Shown here one piece after another: positions 11,928-21,724 of a stretch of 64,000 bases of DNA. The position numbers and the translations under genes are program-made. Within the stretch, counting starts at the first letter, position 1. Each line of letters begins with the position of its first letter. This DNA is from Methanobacterium sp. SMA-27 (GTDB taxonomy: Archaea; Methanobacteriota; Methanobacteria; Methanobacteriales; Methanobacteriaceae). The notes beneath the pieces are model-generated. The model was not told the DNA's origin. It ran no database searches and saw nothing but the letters and a program-made list of their open reading frames with translations. The DNA lies in NCBI RefSeq assembly GCF_000744455.1, contig NZ_JQLY01000001.1, forward strand, positions 744,001 to 808,000. Reading direction: 5' to 3'.

Positions 11928-13943
11928 ATGGTCAGAGATGATGATAACATAAAATTCGCCGATGAAAATCAGAATAAACCCACATCGGAACGAATACAAG
12001 AATTTGCTGAAGATTTAGAAATTTCAAGCAATGATACAAGAACTAATGAAGTTCTGCACCAGATTCAAAAACGTCCATGGTTGAATTTGACGTTGCGCTA
12101 CTTTGGAGCAATTCTCGTGGTGATATTGGCATTCTGGCTATACTTGGCACTTACGGCATTGTTTGGTCCTGGACTACCAACGTACATCTTGTTTTATCCG
12201 GCAATTATAATAGTGGCTCTATTAGCTGGCTTAGGGCCTGGTTTACTTGCTACAATTGTTTCAGTAATGATAGCAGTAATCTGGATTCTACCACCGTTGG
12301 GACAATTTACATTCAAAACACCAATAGAAGAGATTGGAGTTGTACTTTTTACAAGTATTGGAATAATGATAAGTAGCGTGTCAGAACTTTATCGTAGAAA
12401 CCGAAACAAAGCAGCTGCATATGACAAGGAAAAAGCCCTGCGTGAAACACAACGTGAGAAGGAATTTTTAGCCGATATACTCGAACATGCATCTCAACCT
12501 TTTGCTGTAGGTTACCCCGATGGAAGACTTGGATTACACAACCATGCCTTTGAGCAACTCACTGGCTACACAACAGAAGAACTTCATACCATTGACTGGT
12601 CAACTAACCTCACACCCATAGAGTGGAGGGAAATAGAAAAGCAAAAATTAAATGAACTCAATCGTACGGGCCAGCCAGTCATTTATGAAAAAGAATATAT
12701 TCGAAAGGATGGTTCGCGAGTACCCATCGAGCTTTTGGTCAACATAGTCTTAGATCTGAATGAAAATCCTGAATATTATTATTCATTTATCACAGATATA
12801 ACTGAGCGTAAACAGATTGAAACAGCTTTAAAAATGAGTGAACGAAGCCTTGCCGAAGCGCAACATATAGCTCATATTGGAAGTTGGGAGTGGAATCTCA
12901 AAACTGGTGATATAAACTGGTCTAATGAATTATATTCAATATATAGAGTAGATCCAAATACTTTCACTCCTACTCTAAGTTCATTTGCTGATTATATGCA
13001 TCCAAATGATGAGAAATACGTAAACCAACATGTTGATCTATTATTATCTGAAGGTAAATCTCAAAACTTTGATTTTCGAATAGTTTTAGATGATGGTTCA
13101 ATACGAGTTTTAAATACATTAGCTGAAGTTGCAGAATTTGATAAAAATGGAAAACCTGGTATAATAGTGGGAATTAATCAGGACATAACCGAGCGAAAAG
13201 AGATAGAATTAAAATTGAATGAGAACATAAAAAAATTGGCTCAATCTAATAAAGAGCTAGAACAGTTTGCCTATATAACATCCCATGACTTGAGGGAACC
13301 ATTAAGGATGATAACAAGCTTTTTACAGTTGTTAGAAAGGAGATATCAGGATCAGTTAGATCAAGATGCAAATGAGTTTATTGGATTTGCTGTTGATGGA
13401 GCTAAACGTTTGGATGCCATGACAAACGATCTTCTACAATATTCAAAAATATCAAGTCAAAAAAAGGAAATCGTACCTGTAAATTTTGAACATGTATTAA
13501 AACATGCTTTAGAAAACTTGAAAGTACAAATAGAAGAAAGTAATGCCATTATAACCCATGATCCATTGCCTACAATCAATGGAGATGAGCAGTTAAAGGT
13601 TCAGCTGTTCCAAAACATTATAGGAAATGCCATTAAATACCGCAGTGAAAAACCTCCAAAAATTCATATCTCTGCAACCAAAGAAACAAACCAATATCTC
13701 TTTAGTATTAAAGATAATGGAATTGGAATGTCGTCTAAACACTTGGAAAAGATATTCACCATATTTCAACGACTTCATACCCAAGAGGATTATGAAGGAA
13801 CTGGAATTGGACTTGCAATTGCTCAGAAAATTGTGCATCAACAAGGTGGACAAATCTGGGTTGAATCAGAACCAGGAAAAGGTTCAACATTCTATTTCAC
13901 CATACCATTAAAGAATGAATTTAGGAATGTTAAGAATGATTAA
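11928..13943 (+). CDS. Membrane sensor histidine kinase, DUF4118 + two PAS
   Basis: This 671-residue protein has an acidic 45-residue start and four transmembrane helices (about 55-165) resembling the DUF4118 domain of KdpD-like kinases. Two PAS domains follow (about 190-300 and 305-420; the second has the PAS_3 pattern IGSWEWN). The kinase core is the classical HisKA type, with phosphoacceptor H453 in SHDLREPL, N box QNIIGNAIKY, G boxes DNGIGM and GTGIGLAIA. It therefore differs from the three HisKA_2 kinases upstream. GGTG lies before the ATG. No receiver-only regulator is adjacent, which is common in methanogens. Confidence 0.92.
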   Translation: MVRDDDNIKFADENQNKPTSERIQEFAEDLEISSNDTRTNEVLHQIQKRPWLNLTLRYFGAILVVILAFWLYLALTALFGPGLPTYILFYPAIIIVALLAGLGPGLLATIVSVMIAVIWILPPLGQFTFKTPIEEIGVVLFTSIGIMISSVSELYRRNRNKAAAYDKEKALRETQREKEFLADILEHASQPFAVGYPDGRLGLHNHAFEQLTGYTTEELHTIDWSTNLTPIEWREIEKQKLNELNRTGQPVIYEKEYIRKDGSRVPIELLVNIVLDLNENPEYYYSFITDITERKQIETALKMSERSLAEAQHIAHIGSWEWNLKTGDINWSNELYSIYRVDPNTFTPTLSSFADYMHPNDEKYVNQHVDLLLSEGKSQNFDFRIVLDDGSIRVLNTLAEVAEFDKNGKPGIIVGINQDITERKEIELKLNENIKKLAQSNKELEQFAYITSHDLREPLRMITSFLQLLERRYQDQLDQDANEFIGFAVDGAKRLDAMTNDLLQYSKISSQKKEIVPVNFEHVLKHALENLKVQIEESNAIITHDPLPTINGDEQLKVQLFQNIIGNAIKYRSEKPPKIHISATKETNQYLFSIKDNGIGMSSKHLEKIFTIFQRLHTQEDYEGTGIGLAIAQKIVHQQGGQIWVESEPGKGSTFYFTIPLKNEFRNVKND

Positions 13944-14125
13944 CTGGAAGCAATTGTTTTTGGATTTATTATTACGATAGTGCATATAAAATACATTCAA
14001 GAGAGTTAACATGGGATTGTAATCATAAAAAAGTTTCAAAAATTTAATGTAGGAAGTAATTCATATATATAGATTAGAAAAACTTTTGTAAAATAAAATA
14101 ATAAATTTTTTAGAGGTAAACTATC

Positions 14126-14593
14126 ATGGTAGCAATTCCGCAAATTCCACCAATCTCACAAAAAATGTTTTACATAATCATAGCAATCATAATTATAGTT
14201 GGATTGATATTCGCACTCCTACAGTTTAGACGTATCAGAAAAGCACAGAAAAATCTGGATTCATTGACAAAGGAGACAGCTCAAAGGAAAATAGATCTTG
14301 TAAGAAGAGATCTTAAATCACATGGAATAAAGAGTGATCTAGTGTTGCCACCGGAATTTCCAGGGTCAACAACAGAAAATAAATCCACTATATCTGATAT
14401 GGGAGGATCCTATAGTTACGATATAAGGGAGAAGATAAGGGATTTTGAATCAACAACAGGATTCAAAAAAATCCAAAAATCACTCGGTGCAATAGAAAAT
14501 AGGGAAATGCAATTCGAGAGGAAAGAAGATAAATTTGAAATGGATGAACAGGAATTTAAACGGAGAATAAGTAAATTTAATGGAGATAAATGA
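14126..14593 (+). CDS. Membrane-anchored hypothetical protein with charged coiled coil
   Basis: The 155-residue product has one N-terminal transmembrane helix (about residues 14-34, rich in Ile) and then a basic and acidic cytoplasmic part with predicted helices (residues 35-85 and 105-155). It has no Cys and no recognised domain. AGAGGT precedes the ATG. It may be cotranscribed with the gene at 14690; three 12-bp repeats separate them. The function is unknown. Confidence 0.7.
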   Translation: MVAIPQIPPISQKMFYIIIAIIIIVGLIFALLQFRRIRKAQKNLDSLTKETAQRKIDLVRRDLKSHGIKSDLVLPPEFPGSTTENKSTISDMGGSYSYDIREKIRDFESTTGFKKIQKSLGAIENREMQFERKEDKFEMDEQEFKRRISKFNGDK

Positions 14594-14612
14594 TAAGGAG
14601 TTCATAATAAAT

Positions 14613-14648
14613 CATTATTAAATTCATTATTAAATTCATTATTAAATT
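14613..14648. repeat. Three perfect 12-bp tandem repeats
   Basis: CATTATTAAATT occurs three times without interruption between the genes at 14126 and 14690. It looks like a slippage-prone microsatellite and could vary in copy number. No regulatory role is evident. Confidence 0.8.
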
Positions 14649-14689
14649 CCAGTAAATTTTGAATGAATTATAGTAGGGGTTGGTTTGTA

Positions 14690-15088
14690 ATGGTTGAAAA
14701 ATCTTCTGGTGCTGAAAAATCCATGGGTATAGGTGACAAAGTAGGTACAACAATTTCTGGTGCAACTGATAGTAGTATGATAAACAATGTCAGTGAAAAG
14801 GTATCTGGTGTAGGTGAAAAACTAAAAGGTACGGTTAAAGGTGTTCCAAAATCTACAGACACACTTTCAAATAAAATAGACCTGTTTTTAAACGATAAAA
14901 GTGACCAGTTAATAAAAGACTGGGAACTAGCAACCAAAGAAGATATTATAGACATTGAAAAGAGGTACTCAAAAATATCGCGCGATATGGGCGAACTCGA
15001 CAGCAGATTCAATGAATATAGAGGATTCACCGGCAAAAAACTCAAAAAAATCGAGGACAGACTGGACAAACTGGAAAACAATGAATAA
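14690..15088 (+). CDS. Hypothetical soluble helical protein
   Basis: This 132-residue protein has a Gly/Ser/Lys-rich first half (SGAEKSMGIGDKVGTT, KVSGVGEKLKGTVKGV) and a charged helical second half (about 65-132) ending in a coiled coil (KKIEDRLDKLENNE). ATG 14690 is preferred over an ATG at 14663 because GGGGTTGG lies about 8 bases before it. There is no membrane segment. The first half resembles stress-type repeat proteins in composition only; no family is recognised. Confidence 0.68.
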   Translation: MVEKSSGAEKSMGIGDKVGTTISGATDSSMINNVSEKVSGVGEKLKGTVKGVPKSTDTLSNKIDLFLNDKSDQLIKDWELATKEDIIDIEKRYSKISRDMGELDSRFNEYRGFTGKKLKKIEDRLDKLENNE

Positions 15089-15148
15089 GAATAAACCCAT
15101 AACCAATAAATCTAAAATTAACACTAAATAATGCGTATTTATTGAAAA

Positions 15149-15589
15149 TTAATACATTTCTTTTTGTTCTGCTTCTCTCTTTAATTCTTTATTCATCGAT
15201 TCAAAACCCGTTTTCGTGTCATTTAATAGTCCAGATATAAATGGTACCAACAATCCACTGAATGTTTCTTTTTGAACGAACAGAACATTCTCATTATCCA
15301 GTTTTTTAATACTTAGACTGTGTTCCCCATCTACCAATTTGGGGAGGTAAAATTTTCCAATCCATCTTATTTCTTTTTCAGGTTCATATTTCAATAGTTT
15401 AGGTTTAAATTTCATTGCATTTGAATTTGGAGGTTTAATATACACATAAATTTGAGAACCTACTTGAGTTTTACCTGTAATTTCCTTAATAAAAGGATTC
15501 CACCTGCTAAAATCATCAAAATCAGTAAGTATATTCCACACGGTAGTGGGAGATGCATTTATCTGAATTTCAGTATAGATTTCCTTCAT
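15149..15589 (-). CDS. SRPBCC (START-like) family protein
   Basis: This 146-residue protein has the polyketide-cyclase/dehydrase type SRPBCC pattern: INASPTTVWNILTDFDDFSRWNPF at residues 9-32, a central strand set, and a C-terminal helix (SMNKELKREAEQ). The fold forms a hydrophobic cavity for lipids or aromatic compounds; the ligand is unknown. It is transcribed toward the gene at 14690 (convergent, 60 bp apart) and divergently from the secreted protein at 15804. Confidence 0.85.
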   Translation of the reverse strand: MKEIYTEIQINASPTTVWNILTDFDDFSRWNPFIKEITGKTQVGSQIYVYIKPPNSNAMKFKPKLLKYEPEKEIRWIGKFYLPKLVDGEHSLSIKKLDNENVLFVQKETFSGLLVPFISGLLNDTKTGFESMNKELKREAEQKEMY

Positions 15590-15803
15590 AACTCTATATA
15601 TCTATTTGATCACACAAAAAAATTTCCTAAAAAATAATAAATTAATATTCTATTTTTTTATATGATTGAGATATTGATCAATTAAATTTGTATCATTATT
15701 AAGACAAATTACCAGTTTTATATAGAAATATATAAATATTAAAACTTTTAGATTAGGGATAATACTAATGGTATACAATACTTTTTTTGGAGTAATACTA
15801 TTT

Positions 15804-16793
15804 ATGAAATTTCTAAAACCAAGCTTATCAATTATTTCCATAATTATGTTTTCAACAACCATGATAATAGGAGCATCTGCTTCTAATTTTGCTGATCATA
15901 AAACAGGTAATTCTGGGGCATTGTTAGACACCCATCCCATTTCATCTTCGTATATATTGGCATTCGGAAATATAATGAAGGAAGAACAGAATAAAAAAAA
16001 TTTAAAATCCGATATGGATAAATATAACGATTTTATAGGCAATTTTTACAACGAAAATCTGATTGCTAAGGGAGTTAAAAAAACCAGAAACAAACTTGAA
16101 CCCGGTGACATTGTACAAATAAAAAACAACAAAACCCCATTTTTACTGTACTTGGGGAAGGATGCAGATGGGAATATACACCTTGAAAATTCATACAATG
16201 AGTTAACATACACAAAAAAATTCTTTGATTCAGTATACGCGGGAAAAGCTATAGAATTAACCGAAAACTCCTCAAATATATCTTCAGTACAAGCAAAAAC
16301 AGTTGAAAAATCTTTAAATATAAGTACACCTGTCCAGGAACAACAAAATCAATATAACTGGGACAACGCATACCAAGATCCGAGGATAATTGAACTTGCT
16401 GAATCAATAACAGAAGATAAAGAAACATCATGGGATAAATGCCAAGCAATTTTCTGTTATGTCCAAACAAATTACAAATGGCACGATCACGACAACACAG
16501 AGTGTTCTCTTAACGAGGTACTGAACAATAAGACTGGGAACTGTTGTGAACTATCCCGACTCGAAATAGCCATGGTAAAAAGCCTGGACATTGATGTTGA
16601 AACAAGGTACAAACATTCAAATGATTACTTTTATTATTCACATGTAACCCATGGCCACTTAGCAGCACAATTTAAGATAGATGATAACTGGGTAGATGCC
16701 GATGCAAGTACTGATGGTATCATTTTTGGACAGGAAAACCTCATATACAGAGAAGACTTAGTGGTAGCATACTATGATGAACTACCATTTTAA
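15804..16793 (+). CDS. Secreted transglutaminase-like cysteine peptidase candidate
   Basis: The 329-residue protein starts with a clear signal peptide (MKFLKPSLSIIS, then a hydrophobic core ending GASAS). Residues about 65-150 hold a small domain with the phrase LEPGDIVQIKNN, related to GDIVQ segments in other Methanobacterium surface proteins (see 60959). The C-terminal third is transglutaminase-like, with a probable triad C247 (TGNCCELSRL), H285 (THGHLAAQF) and D298 (NWVDADAS). Pseudomurein endoisopeptidases PeiW and PeiP are Cys-His-Asp enzymes of this type, so wall turnover is a fair guess. No pseudomurein-binding repeats are visible. An ATG at 15768 is possible, but the signal peptide and GGAG fit 15804. 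Confidence 0.8.
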   Translation: MKFLKPSLSIISIIMFSTTMIIGASASNFADHKTGNSGALLDTHPISSSYILAFGNIMKEEQNKKNLKSDMDKYNDFIGNFYNENLIAKGVKKTRNKLEPGDIVQIKNNKTPFLLYLGKDADGNIHLENSYNELTYTKKFFDSVYAGKAIELTENSSNISSVQAKTVEKSLNISTPVQEQQNQYNWDNAYQDPRIIELAESITEDKETSWDKCQAIFCYVQTNYKWHDHDNTECSLNEVLNNKTGNCCELSRLEIAMVKSLDIDVETRYKHSNDYFYYSHVTHGHLAAQFKIDDNWVDADASTDGIIFGQENLIYREDLVVAYYDELPF

Positions 16794-16922
16794 ACATACC
16801 AAACAAGAATGTTTAATAAATCTCTAACTTCAAAATTTTATCAATTTTCTTTTTAAAAAATTTCATTTAGAACATCAATCATATAATAACATACATAAAA
16901 AAAATCCTAAAGGAAAAATACC

Positions 16923-17162
16923 ATGAAAGTAAAAGAAGAAATTATTGGCAAAGAAGTTGTGGATATTTCAGGTAATGTAATTGGCCGTGTAAAAGATCTG
17001 GATGTAAATTTTGAAAACCAAACATTGGAATCCTTTGTTGTTGGTGACGCGGGAATCTTTGACAACCTTGGAAGTTCAAAGGGTGAAATAATAATTCCAT
17101 ACCATGAGATCAAAATAATAAGGGATAAAGTACTCCTTAACAACGAAATCCACAAACAATAA
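16923..17162 (+). CDS. PRC-barrel domain protein
   Basis: This 79-residue single-domain protein reads EEIIGKEVVDISGNVIGRVKD at its start, the usual PRC-barrel opening, and IIIPYHEIKIIRDKVLL near its end. PRC-barrels are small beta-barrels found in ribosome maturation and photosynthetic reaction centre proteins and as stand-alone archaeal proteins of unknown role. AAAGGAAA lies before the ATG. It lies 129 bp after the secreted transglutaminase-like gene and is probably a separate unit. Confidence 0.9.
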   Translation: MKVKEEIIGKEVVDISGNVIGRVKDLDVNFENQTLESFVVGDAGIFDNLGSSKGEIIIPYHEIKIIRDKVLLNNEIHKQ

Positions 17163-17826
17163 TAACAATATCCAAGAAGATATAAACAGAAATTTTATTA
17201 GAGTATTCAATAAAACAGCCTTTAATCTTATTTTTTGCATTGAATATAAAAAAAGATTGAGAAATATGGCTTAAAACTCCTATCAACCTACCTTGGGGAT
17301 TATTTTTCTTAATTAATTTCAATTAGTTCTATTTTTAAACCAAACTAATATATGAATTAAATAATTCATTATTTCTTAAATTAAATAGCCCATAAGTGGG
17401 TTGTATTTTTTTCATCATCATATCAGATCTAAATTTCCAAGTTCTTGGACATATTATAGATAGAATACTAAAATTTTTCAGGAATTTTTAGTGGATCACT
17501 ATTTAAGTGGAAGTTAAATTGTATTTATTATTTATCAAAATAATATAAACTTGAATATGGATTTAGATTAAAATATAAATAGTATTATCAATATTATTAT
17601 GATTAAAGGGAAATTTCAAAAAATCAATAAGTTACATTTAGTTGTACTTTAAAATTATATGAAATGTGATTAAAACAATATAATTAACATTCATATCTCA
17701 TTTAAAGTGAATTAAACTCCAATGAATAGTAAATTTAAAAAAATATTCAAACATTTTTTTTGGAATTTCAAAATAAAAAATATATCTTTAAAATAAATTT
17801 TGGGGAATTTATTTGGAGCAAAGAAA
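17163..17826. other. Intergenic region, 664 bp
   Basis: No credible ORF or RNA gene was found on either strand. The stretch is extremely AT-rich and contains many oligo-A and oligo-T runs; the promoter of the beta-propeller gene should lie near 17740-17790, where TATA-like sequences occur (AAAAATATATCTT). Confidence 0.5.
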
Positions 17827-18855
17827 ATGAAAAGTAAAATATTAATTTTGTTGATTACATTGGGGGTTGCATTTATTTTTTGCGGGGCAGCATCAGCAGC
17901 AACAACCCAAACAAGTCATGTTAGCACGGTTAAAATAGTTAAATCAGCAGATGATATTGGCCAATTTAATCCAGCCATAGATGGGAGCAGGATAACCTGG
18001 GTACAGACAGATTCATCAGGGTTTTCTATTTATTATAAAAATCTTGCAACTGGATTTAAATCCAAAGTATGTTCTTCAAAACAAATCCTTGATAACCCTG
18101 ATATTTCAGGTACTAGAGTTGTATGGGAACAGTATGATTCCTCCAACAGATCATCAATTTTCTATAAGAATTTAGCAACCGGAGCAGGAGGAAGAGTATT
18201 CCAATCGTCATTAAATCAGAGTGAAGTTAAAATCTCAGGTACTAGAATAGTCTGGATGCAGAACATAGCACCGGAATACAATGCTATTTATGAGAGAAAT
18301 CTTGCAACAACTTTTATAGGTAAATTATATGCATCATCATATGATCAGGAATCCCCCAGTATTTCCGGAACCAAAGTTGTATGGGAACAGACACTTTCAT
18401 CGGGTCAACCACTAATCTACATGAAAAACCTTTTAACTGGACATGTTGGTAAACTCGTAGCATCAACAAACCTACAGATGTTCCCTTCTATTTCAGGATC
18501 AAGGGTTGTGTGGATGCAGATAGATATGTCCGGTGTCAATACTCTTTACTACAAAAATTTAGCAACAGGATTCACATCAAAACTCGCAAGTTCTACAAAT
18601 ACATTATTTATAGCTGCAATAGATAGTACAAGAGTAGTTTGGATGGCTATAGGAAATATTGAACCATATACTTCATCATTATACTATAAAAATCTTGGTA
18701 GTGGAAAAAATAGTAAAATTGGTACACCAAATATATCTGTATTCCCAGATATTTCAGGTACAAATATTATATGGAATCAGATTGATTCATCTAACCATTA
18801 TTCAATATACATGAAGGATCTAGTAACTGGTGTAACCAAGAAACTGAACCTGTAA
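17827..18855 (+). CDS. Secreted seven-repeat beta-propeller protein
   Basis: This 342-residue protein has a signal peptide (MKSKILILLITLGV ... AASAA) and seven repeats of about 45 residues, each with a core like P-x-ISGTRVVWEQ followed by a YYKNLATG turn. The repeat cores begin at PAIDGS, PDISGT, VKISGT, PSISGT, PSISGS, AAIDST and PDISGT, so a complete seven-bladed TolB/WD40-like propeller is expected outside the membrane. ATG 17827 lies eight bases after GGAG; an upstream TTG at 17800 is less likely. Such propellers bind proteins or glycans; the partner is unknown. The gene is monocistronic. Confidence 0.82.
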   Translation: MKSKILILLITLGVAFIFCGAASAATTQTSHVSTVKIVKSADDIGQFNPAIDGSRITWVQTDSSGFSIYYKNLATGFKSKVCSSKQILDNPDISGTRVVWEQYDSSNRSSIFYKNLATGAGGRVFQSSLNQSEVKISGTRIVWMQNIAPEYNAIYERNLATTFIGKLYASSYDQESPSISGTKVVWEQTLSSGQPLIYMKNLLTGHVGKLVASTNLQMFPSISGSRVVWMQIDMSGVNTLYYKNLATGFTSKLASSTNTLFIAAIDSTRVVWMAIGNIEPYTSSLYYKNLGSGKNSKIGTPNISVFPDISGTNIIWNQIDSSNHYSIYMKDLVTGVTKKLNL

Positions 18856-18997
18856 TTAAATAATATAGTCCACCTGGATGTTAAATAAAAATTGACCCAT
18901 TCAGGAATTTTATATTTTTTTTAAAAACTAACAAGATAGATAAATAACTCAATCTATTAAATAGAATGTCATTATTAAATTAGAGTTTAATTCTTAT

Positions 18998-19354
18998 TCA
19001 TATGTTATTGGATTTACTTACACTGTTTGTTTTAACAGTCTTTGGAGAGGTATTGTTGATTTTAGCAGTATTTGTATGTGTTGAGGTTTTTGTTTTATTC
19101 TTATCAGACTTTGTAGTGTCCTGTACATTGGTGGGTGTTGAAGACGCAGGAGTGTAAGTCGTGTTATTTGTGGCTAAATTCATTGATATATCTGCGGGTT
19201 GTGCGCTTGGTAATAATGGAAGCAGTAAATATCCGCCAGTTGCTCCTAACATAATAATTAAAACTACTGTCAATCCCGCTAATTTAGTATTTACATTATT
19301 ATTTAAATCCGATTTTCTGGATTTCCTTTGCTGTTCAGGCAATTTAGCAAGCAT
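18998..19354 (-). CDS. Single-span membrane protein with Thr/Asn-rich exterior
   Basis: This 118-residue protein has a basic cytoplasmic start (MLAKLPEQQRKSRKSD), one transmembrane helix (about residues 27-47) and an outer part of about 70 residues dominated by Thr, Asn, Ser and Lys, with many Asn-x-Ser/Thr sites that could be glycosylated. A strong AGGTGA site precedes the ATG. No domain is recognised. It is transcribed toward the beta-propeller gene. A wall-spanning or anchoring role is inference. Confidence 0.65.
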   Translation of the reverse strand: MLAKLPEQQRKSRKSDLNNNVNTKLAGLTVVLIIMLGATGGYLLLPLLPSAQPADISMNLATNNTTYTPASSTPTNVQDTTKSDKNKTKTSTHTNTAKINNTSPKTVKTNSVSKSNNI

Positions 19355-19879
19355 TTATAATTCACCTATCCCCCAATAATTAATACCAAATAATTCAATA
19401 ATATTAATTTTTATTATTCCTGCAAATTAAACCACCTTAATGCATCCTAATACAATTTAGATCAGTATGATTAATAAATTTTGTTATCCAAATCAATATT
19501 TTCCTTTCAAAAATAGTAAAATAATTAAAAAAAATATTAATAATTTCTATACAATGTCCAGATTATACCATTTTTTTGGTTATATTATATATTATTCATA
19601 TTTACACACAGGTCATAACTCATGAAATCAAAGGTAGGTCTAATAATTTTAAACCCTATTGTTTATGATTCAATTTACAACCAGTATTATCTGATTTATA
19701 GCATCATCTTTTGAAATTAAAACATTTTCTCAGGTTAGATATAGTTAGCAATACACTAGGAATAATCCCAATTATTTCCCACAGATCAAAAACTTTATAA
19801 ATCATGAAACAATACTATTTTTAACTTTCAGAATATACAGAAAGTTCTGAAACTTAAAATAGTTTAGGTGGATAAAAAA
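19355..19879. other. Intergenic region, 525 bp
   Basis: This divergent spacer lies between the membrane protein gene (minus) and the nitroreductase gene (plus). No ORF or structured RNA was found. It is AT-rich and should contain both promoters. Confidence 0.5.
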
Positions 19880-20431
19880 ATGAATCAAACAATAGAAACA
19901 ATAAAAAATAGAAGAAGTGTGAGACAATACCTTCCAGACCAGATTAAAGACCAGGAACTTGAAGACATTCTTGAAGCAGCTATATACGCACCAACGGCTC
20001 ATAATGACCAGCCATGGAAGTTTACCATAATACAAAACAGCGATCTTATAGATGAAATTAACGAAGGTGCCAAGGAAGCAATGAAAGAGATGGACATTGA
20101 ATGGATATCCAAACTTGGGGCAATGGAAGGATTTAACATATTCCACGGGGCACCCACAGTGGTAATTATATCTGGAAGAAAAGATGCAATATCTCCAATG
20201 GTAGACTGTTCAGCTGCAATTGAGAATATGCTGCTTGCAGCAGAAAGCATGGATATTGGGTCCTGCTGGATTGGATTTGCCAAGTTCTACTTCCTAAACC
20301 CAGAATCCTATAAGAAATTTGATATACCCGATGACCATGAAGTCTACTACGGAGTTGCACTAGGCTACAAGGTACGGGAAAATTCAGAAGCACCAGAAAG
20401 AAACAGGAACGTGTTCAAGTACTTCAGATAA
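19880..20431 (+). CDS. Nitroreductase family FMN oxidoreductase
   Basis: This 183-residue protein has the nitroreductase pattern: TIKNRRSVRQY at the start (FMN phosphate binding), APTAHNDQPWKF (about residues 37-48) and a C-terminal GVALGYK segment. The family transfers electrons from NAD(P)H through FMN to nitro compounds, quinones or other acceptors. A GTG at 19868 overlaps the GGTG ribosome binding site, so the ATG at 19880 is the start. The next gene, a GbsR/MarR-like regulator, follows in the same direction after 80 bp and may control this locus. Confidence 0.92.
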   Translation: MNQTIETIKNRRSVRQYLPDQIKDQELEDILEAAIYAPTAHNDQPWKFTIIQNSDLIDEINEGAKEAMKEMDIEWISKLGAMEGFNIFHGAPTVVIISGRKDAISPMVDCSAAIENMLLAAESMDIGSCWIGFAKFYFLNPESYKKFDIPDDHEVYYGVALGYKVRENSEAPERNRNVFKYFR

Positions 20432-20511
20432 TTATCAAATAATTATCAAAAAAATTTATTTCAACTAAAAATCGCACAAAAAATTGAAAATTGTTTCGGG
20501 ATAATAAAAAA

Positions 20512-20997
20512 ATGAAAAATGAAGATTCTCCAACACAAGAATTCAGAGAAATAGTCTACGAATCATGCAAAGCAATAGGATTAGATGATTTTCCATCTAG
20601 ACTAATATCCGTTCTTCAAACTGAAAAAAAAGGTATATCATTTGGTGAACTTTCAGAAATTACAGGGTACAGTCTTTCCAATCTCAGCACAACCATAAAG
20701 GGTATGGAAGAAAGGCAGATGGTTAAAAAGTTCAAGAAACCCAGATCCAGGAAGGTCTTTGTTGTGATGGACAAGGACATAACATCCTTCTTTATTGAAC
20801 TTCAGAAAAAACGATACAAGCAGAGTATAGAACCATCCCTTAAACAAATCCCAGAAATAATCAAAAAATACGAAGATAACGAAGAATTTCAAGAAGAACT
20901 GACCATAATAAAGGATTACTATAAACAAACCCTTTTCATGTCAGAAGAAACAAAAAAGTTCATAAGAGCTCTTGAAAACCGTGAAGCATTAAAATAA
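20512..20997 (+). CDS. GbsR/MarR-like winged-helix regulator
   Basis: This 161-residue protein has a winged-helix domain (about residues 20-85: GISFGELSEITGYSLSNLST as recognition region, then EERQMVKKFKKPRSRKVF as wing) and a helical C-terminal dimerisation tail (about 90-161). The arrangement is that of GbsR/MarR-type regulators. ATG 20512 is preferred to TTG 20491. It sits between the nitroreductase and MBL-fold genes, all in one direction, which suggests local control of redox functions. Confidence 0.82.
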   Translation: MKNEDSPTQEFREIVYESCKAIGLDDFPSRLISVLQTEKKGISFGELSEITGYSLSNLSTTIKGMEERQMVKKFKKPRSRKVFVVMDKDITSFFIELQKKRYKQSIEPSLKQIPEIIKKYEDNEEFQEELTIIKDYYKQTLFMSEETKKFIRALENREALK

Positions 20998-21039
20998 AAT
21001 GATAATGCTAAAAAGCAAATTTAAGGAGTTTTAGATATA

Positions 21040-21720
21040 ATGGAAGTTGCAGATGGAATTTACGAGTTCAGTGGAGTTTCAAACTTTTACATAGTTCTTG
21101 ACAAGGAAGTATTCATTGTTGATACAGGAATGCCTGGAAATGCAGGTAAAATCATCAAGTACCTTGAAAAGGAACTTCATCATGAACCTAAAGATATTAA
21201 AACCATAGTGATAACACATCACCACTTTGACCATACAGGAAGCTTGGATAAACTTAAAAAGATAACAGGAGCCAAGGTTGCAATAAGTGGAGAGGATGCA
21301 GAATATTTGACAGATGAAAAATCTCAGGCAGGTTCTGCACTTATGGTCCCTCTAATAAAGCTGTTAAATTTTATCTACAGGATCAAACCTGTGAAACCAG
21401 ACATAATACTTGAAGAAGGAGACCATGTAGGGGATTATCAGGTGATTCACACCCCGGGACATACACCTGGAAGTATATGTCTTTATAATCCTATAAACAA
21501 GGTGATCTTTACAGGGGATAATCTTCAATATGCCAATGGAAAAATTAAAGGACCAGGATCTAGATTAATACCAGAACCTGAACAATATAAAAAATCCATT
21601 GAAAAATTGGGTGAACTGGATATTGACTTGATTTTAACTGGACATGGAACGCCTGTCACATCAGACGCAAATAAAAAATTAGATGAGTACATAGATAAGC
21701 TTAAAAGTGAAATTGGGTAA
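21040..21720 (+). CDS. Metallo-beta-lactamase fold hydrolase
   Basis: The 226-residue protein has the full metal-binding set: THHHFDHTG (residues 65-73, HxHxDH type), HTPGHTPGS, FTGDNLQ and a C-terminal TGHGTPV. This is the glyoxalase-II/lactonase-like class of MBL proteins that binds two metal ions and cleaves esters, thioesters or lactones; flavodiiron-type oxygen reductases share the fold but have extra domains. The substrate is unknown. AAGGAG precedes the ATG. It is the last gene of the nitroreductase-regulator-MBL group and converges on the Fpg-like gene with a 4-bp gap. Confidence 0.92.
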   Translation: MEVADGIYEFSGVSNFYIVLDKEVFIVDTGMPGNAGKIIKYLEKELHHEPKDIKTIVITHHHFDHTGSLDKLKKITGAKVAISGEDAEYLTDEKSQAGSALMVPLIKLLNFIYRIKPVKPDIILEEGDHVGDYQVIHTPGHTPGSICLYNPINKVIFTGDNLQYANGKIKGPGSRLIPEPEQYKKSIEKLGELDIDLILTGHGTPVTSDANKKLDEYIDKLKSEIG

Positions 21721-21724
21721 TTTT

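Noticed and set aside
12077..12376. Plus-strand frame rich in Ser and Asn inside the DUF4118 kinase
   Set aside because: It is an out-of-frame shadow of the membrane domain of a well-supported gene.
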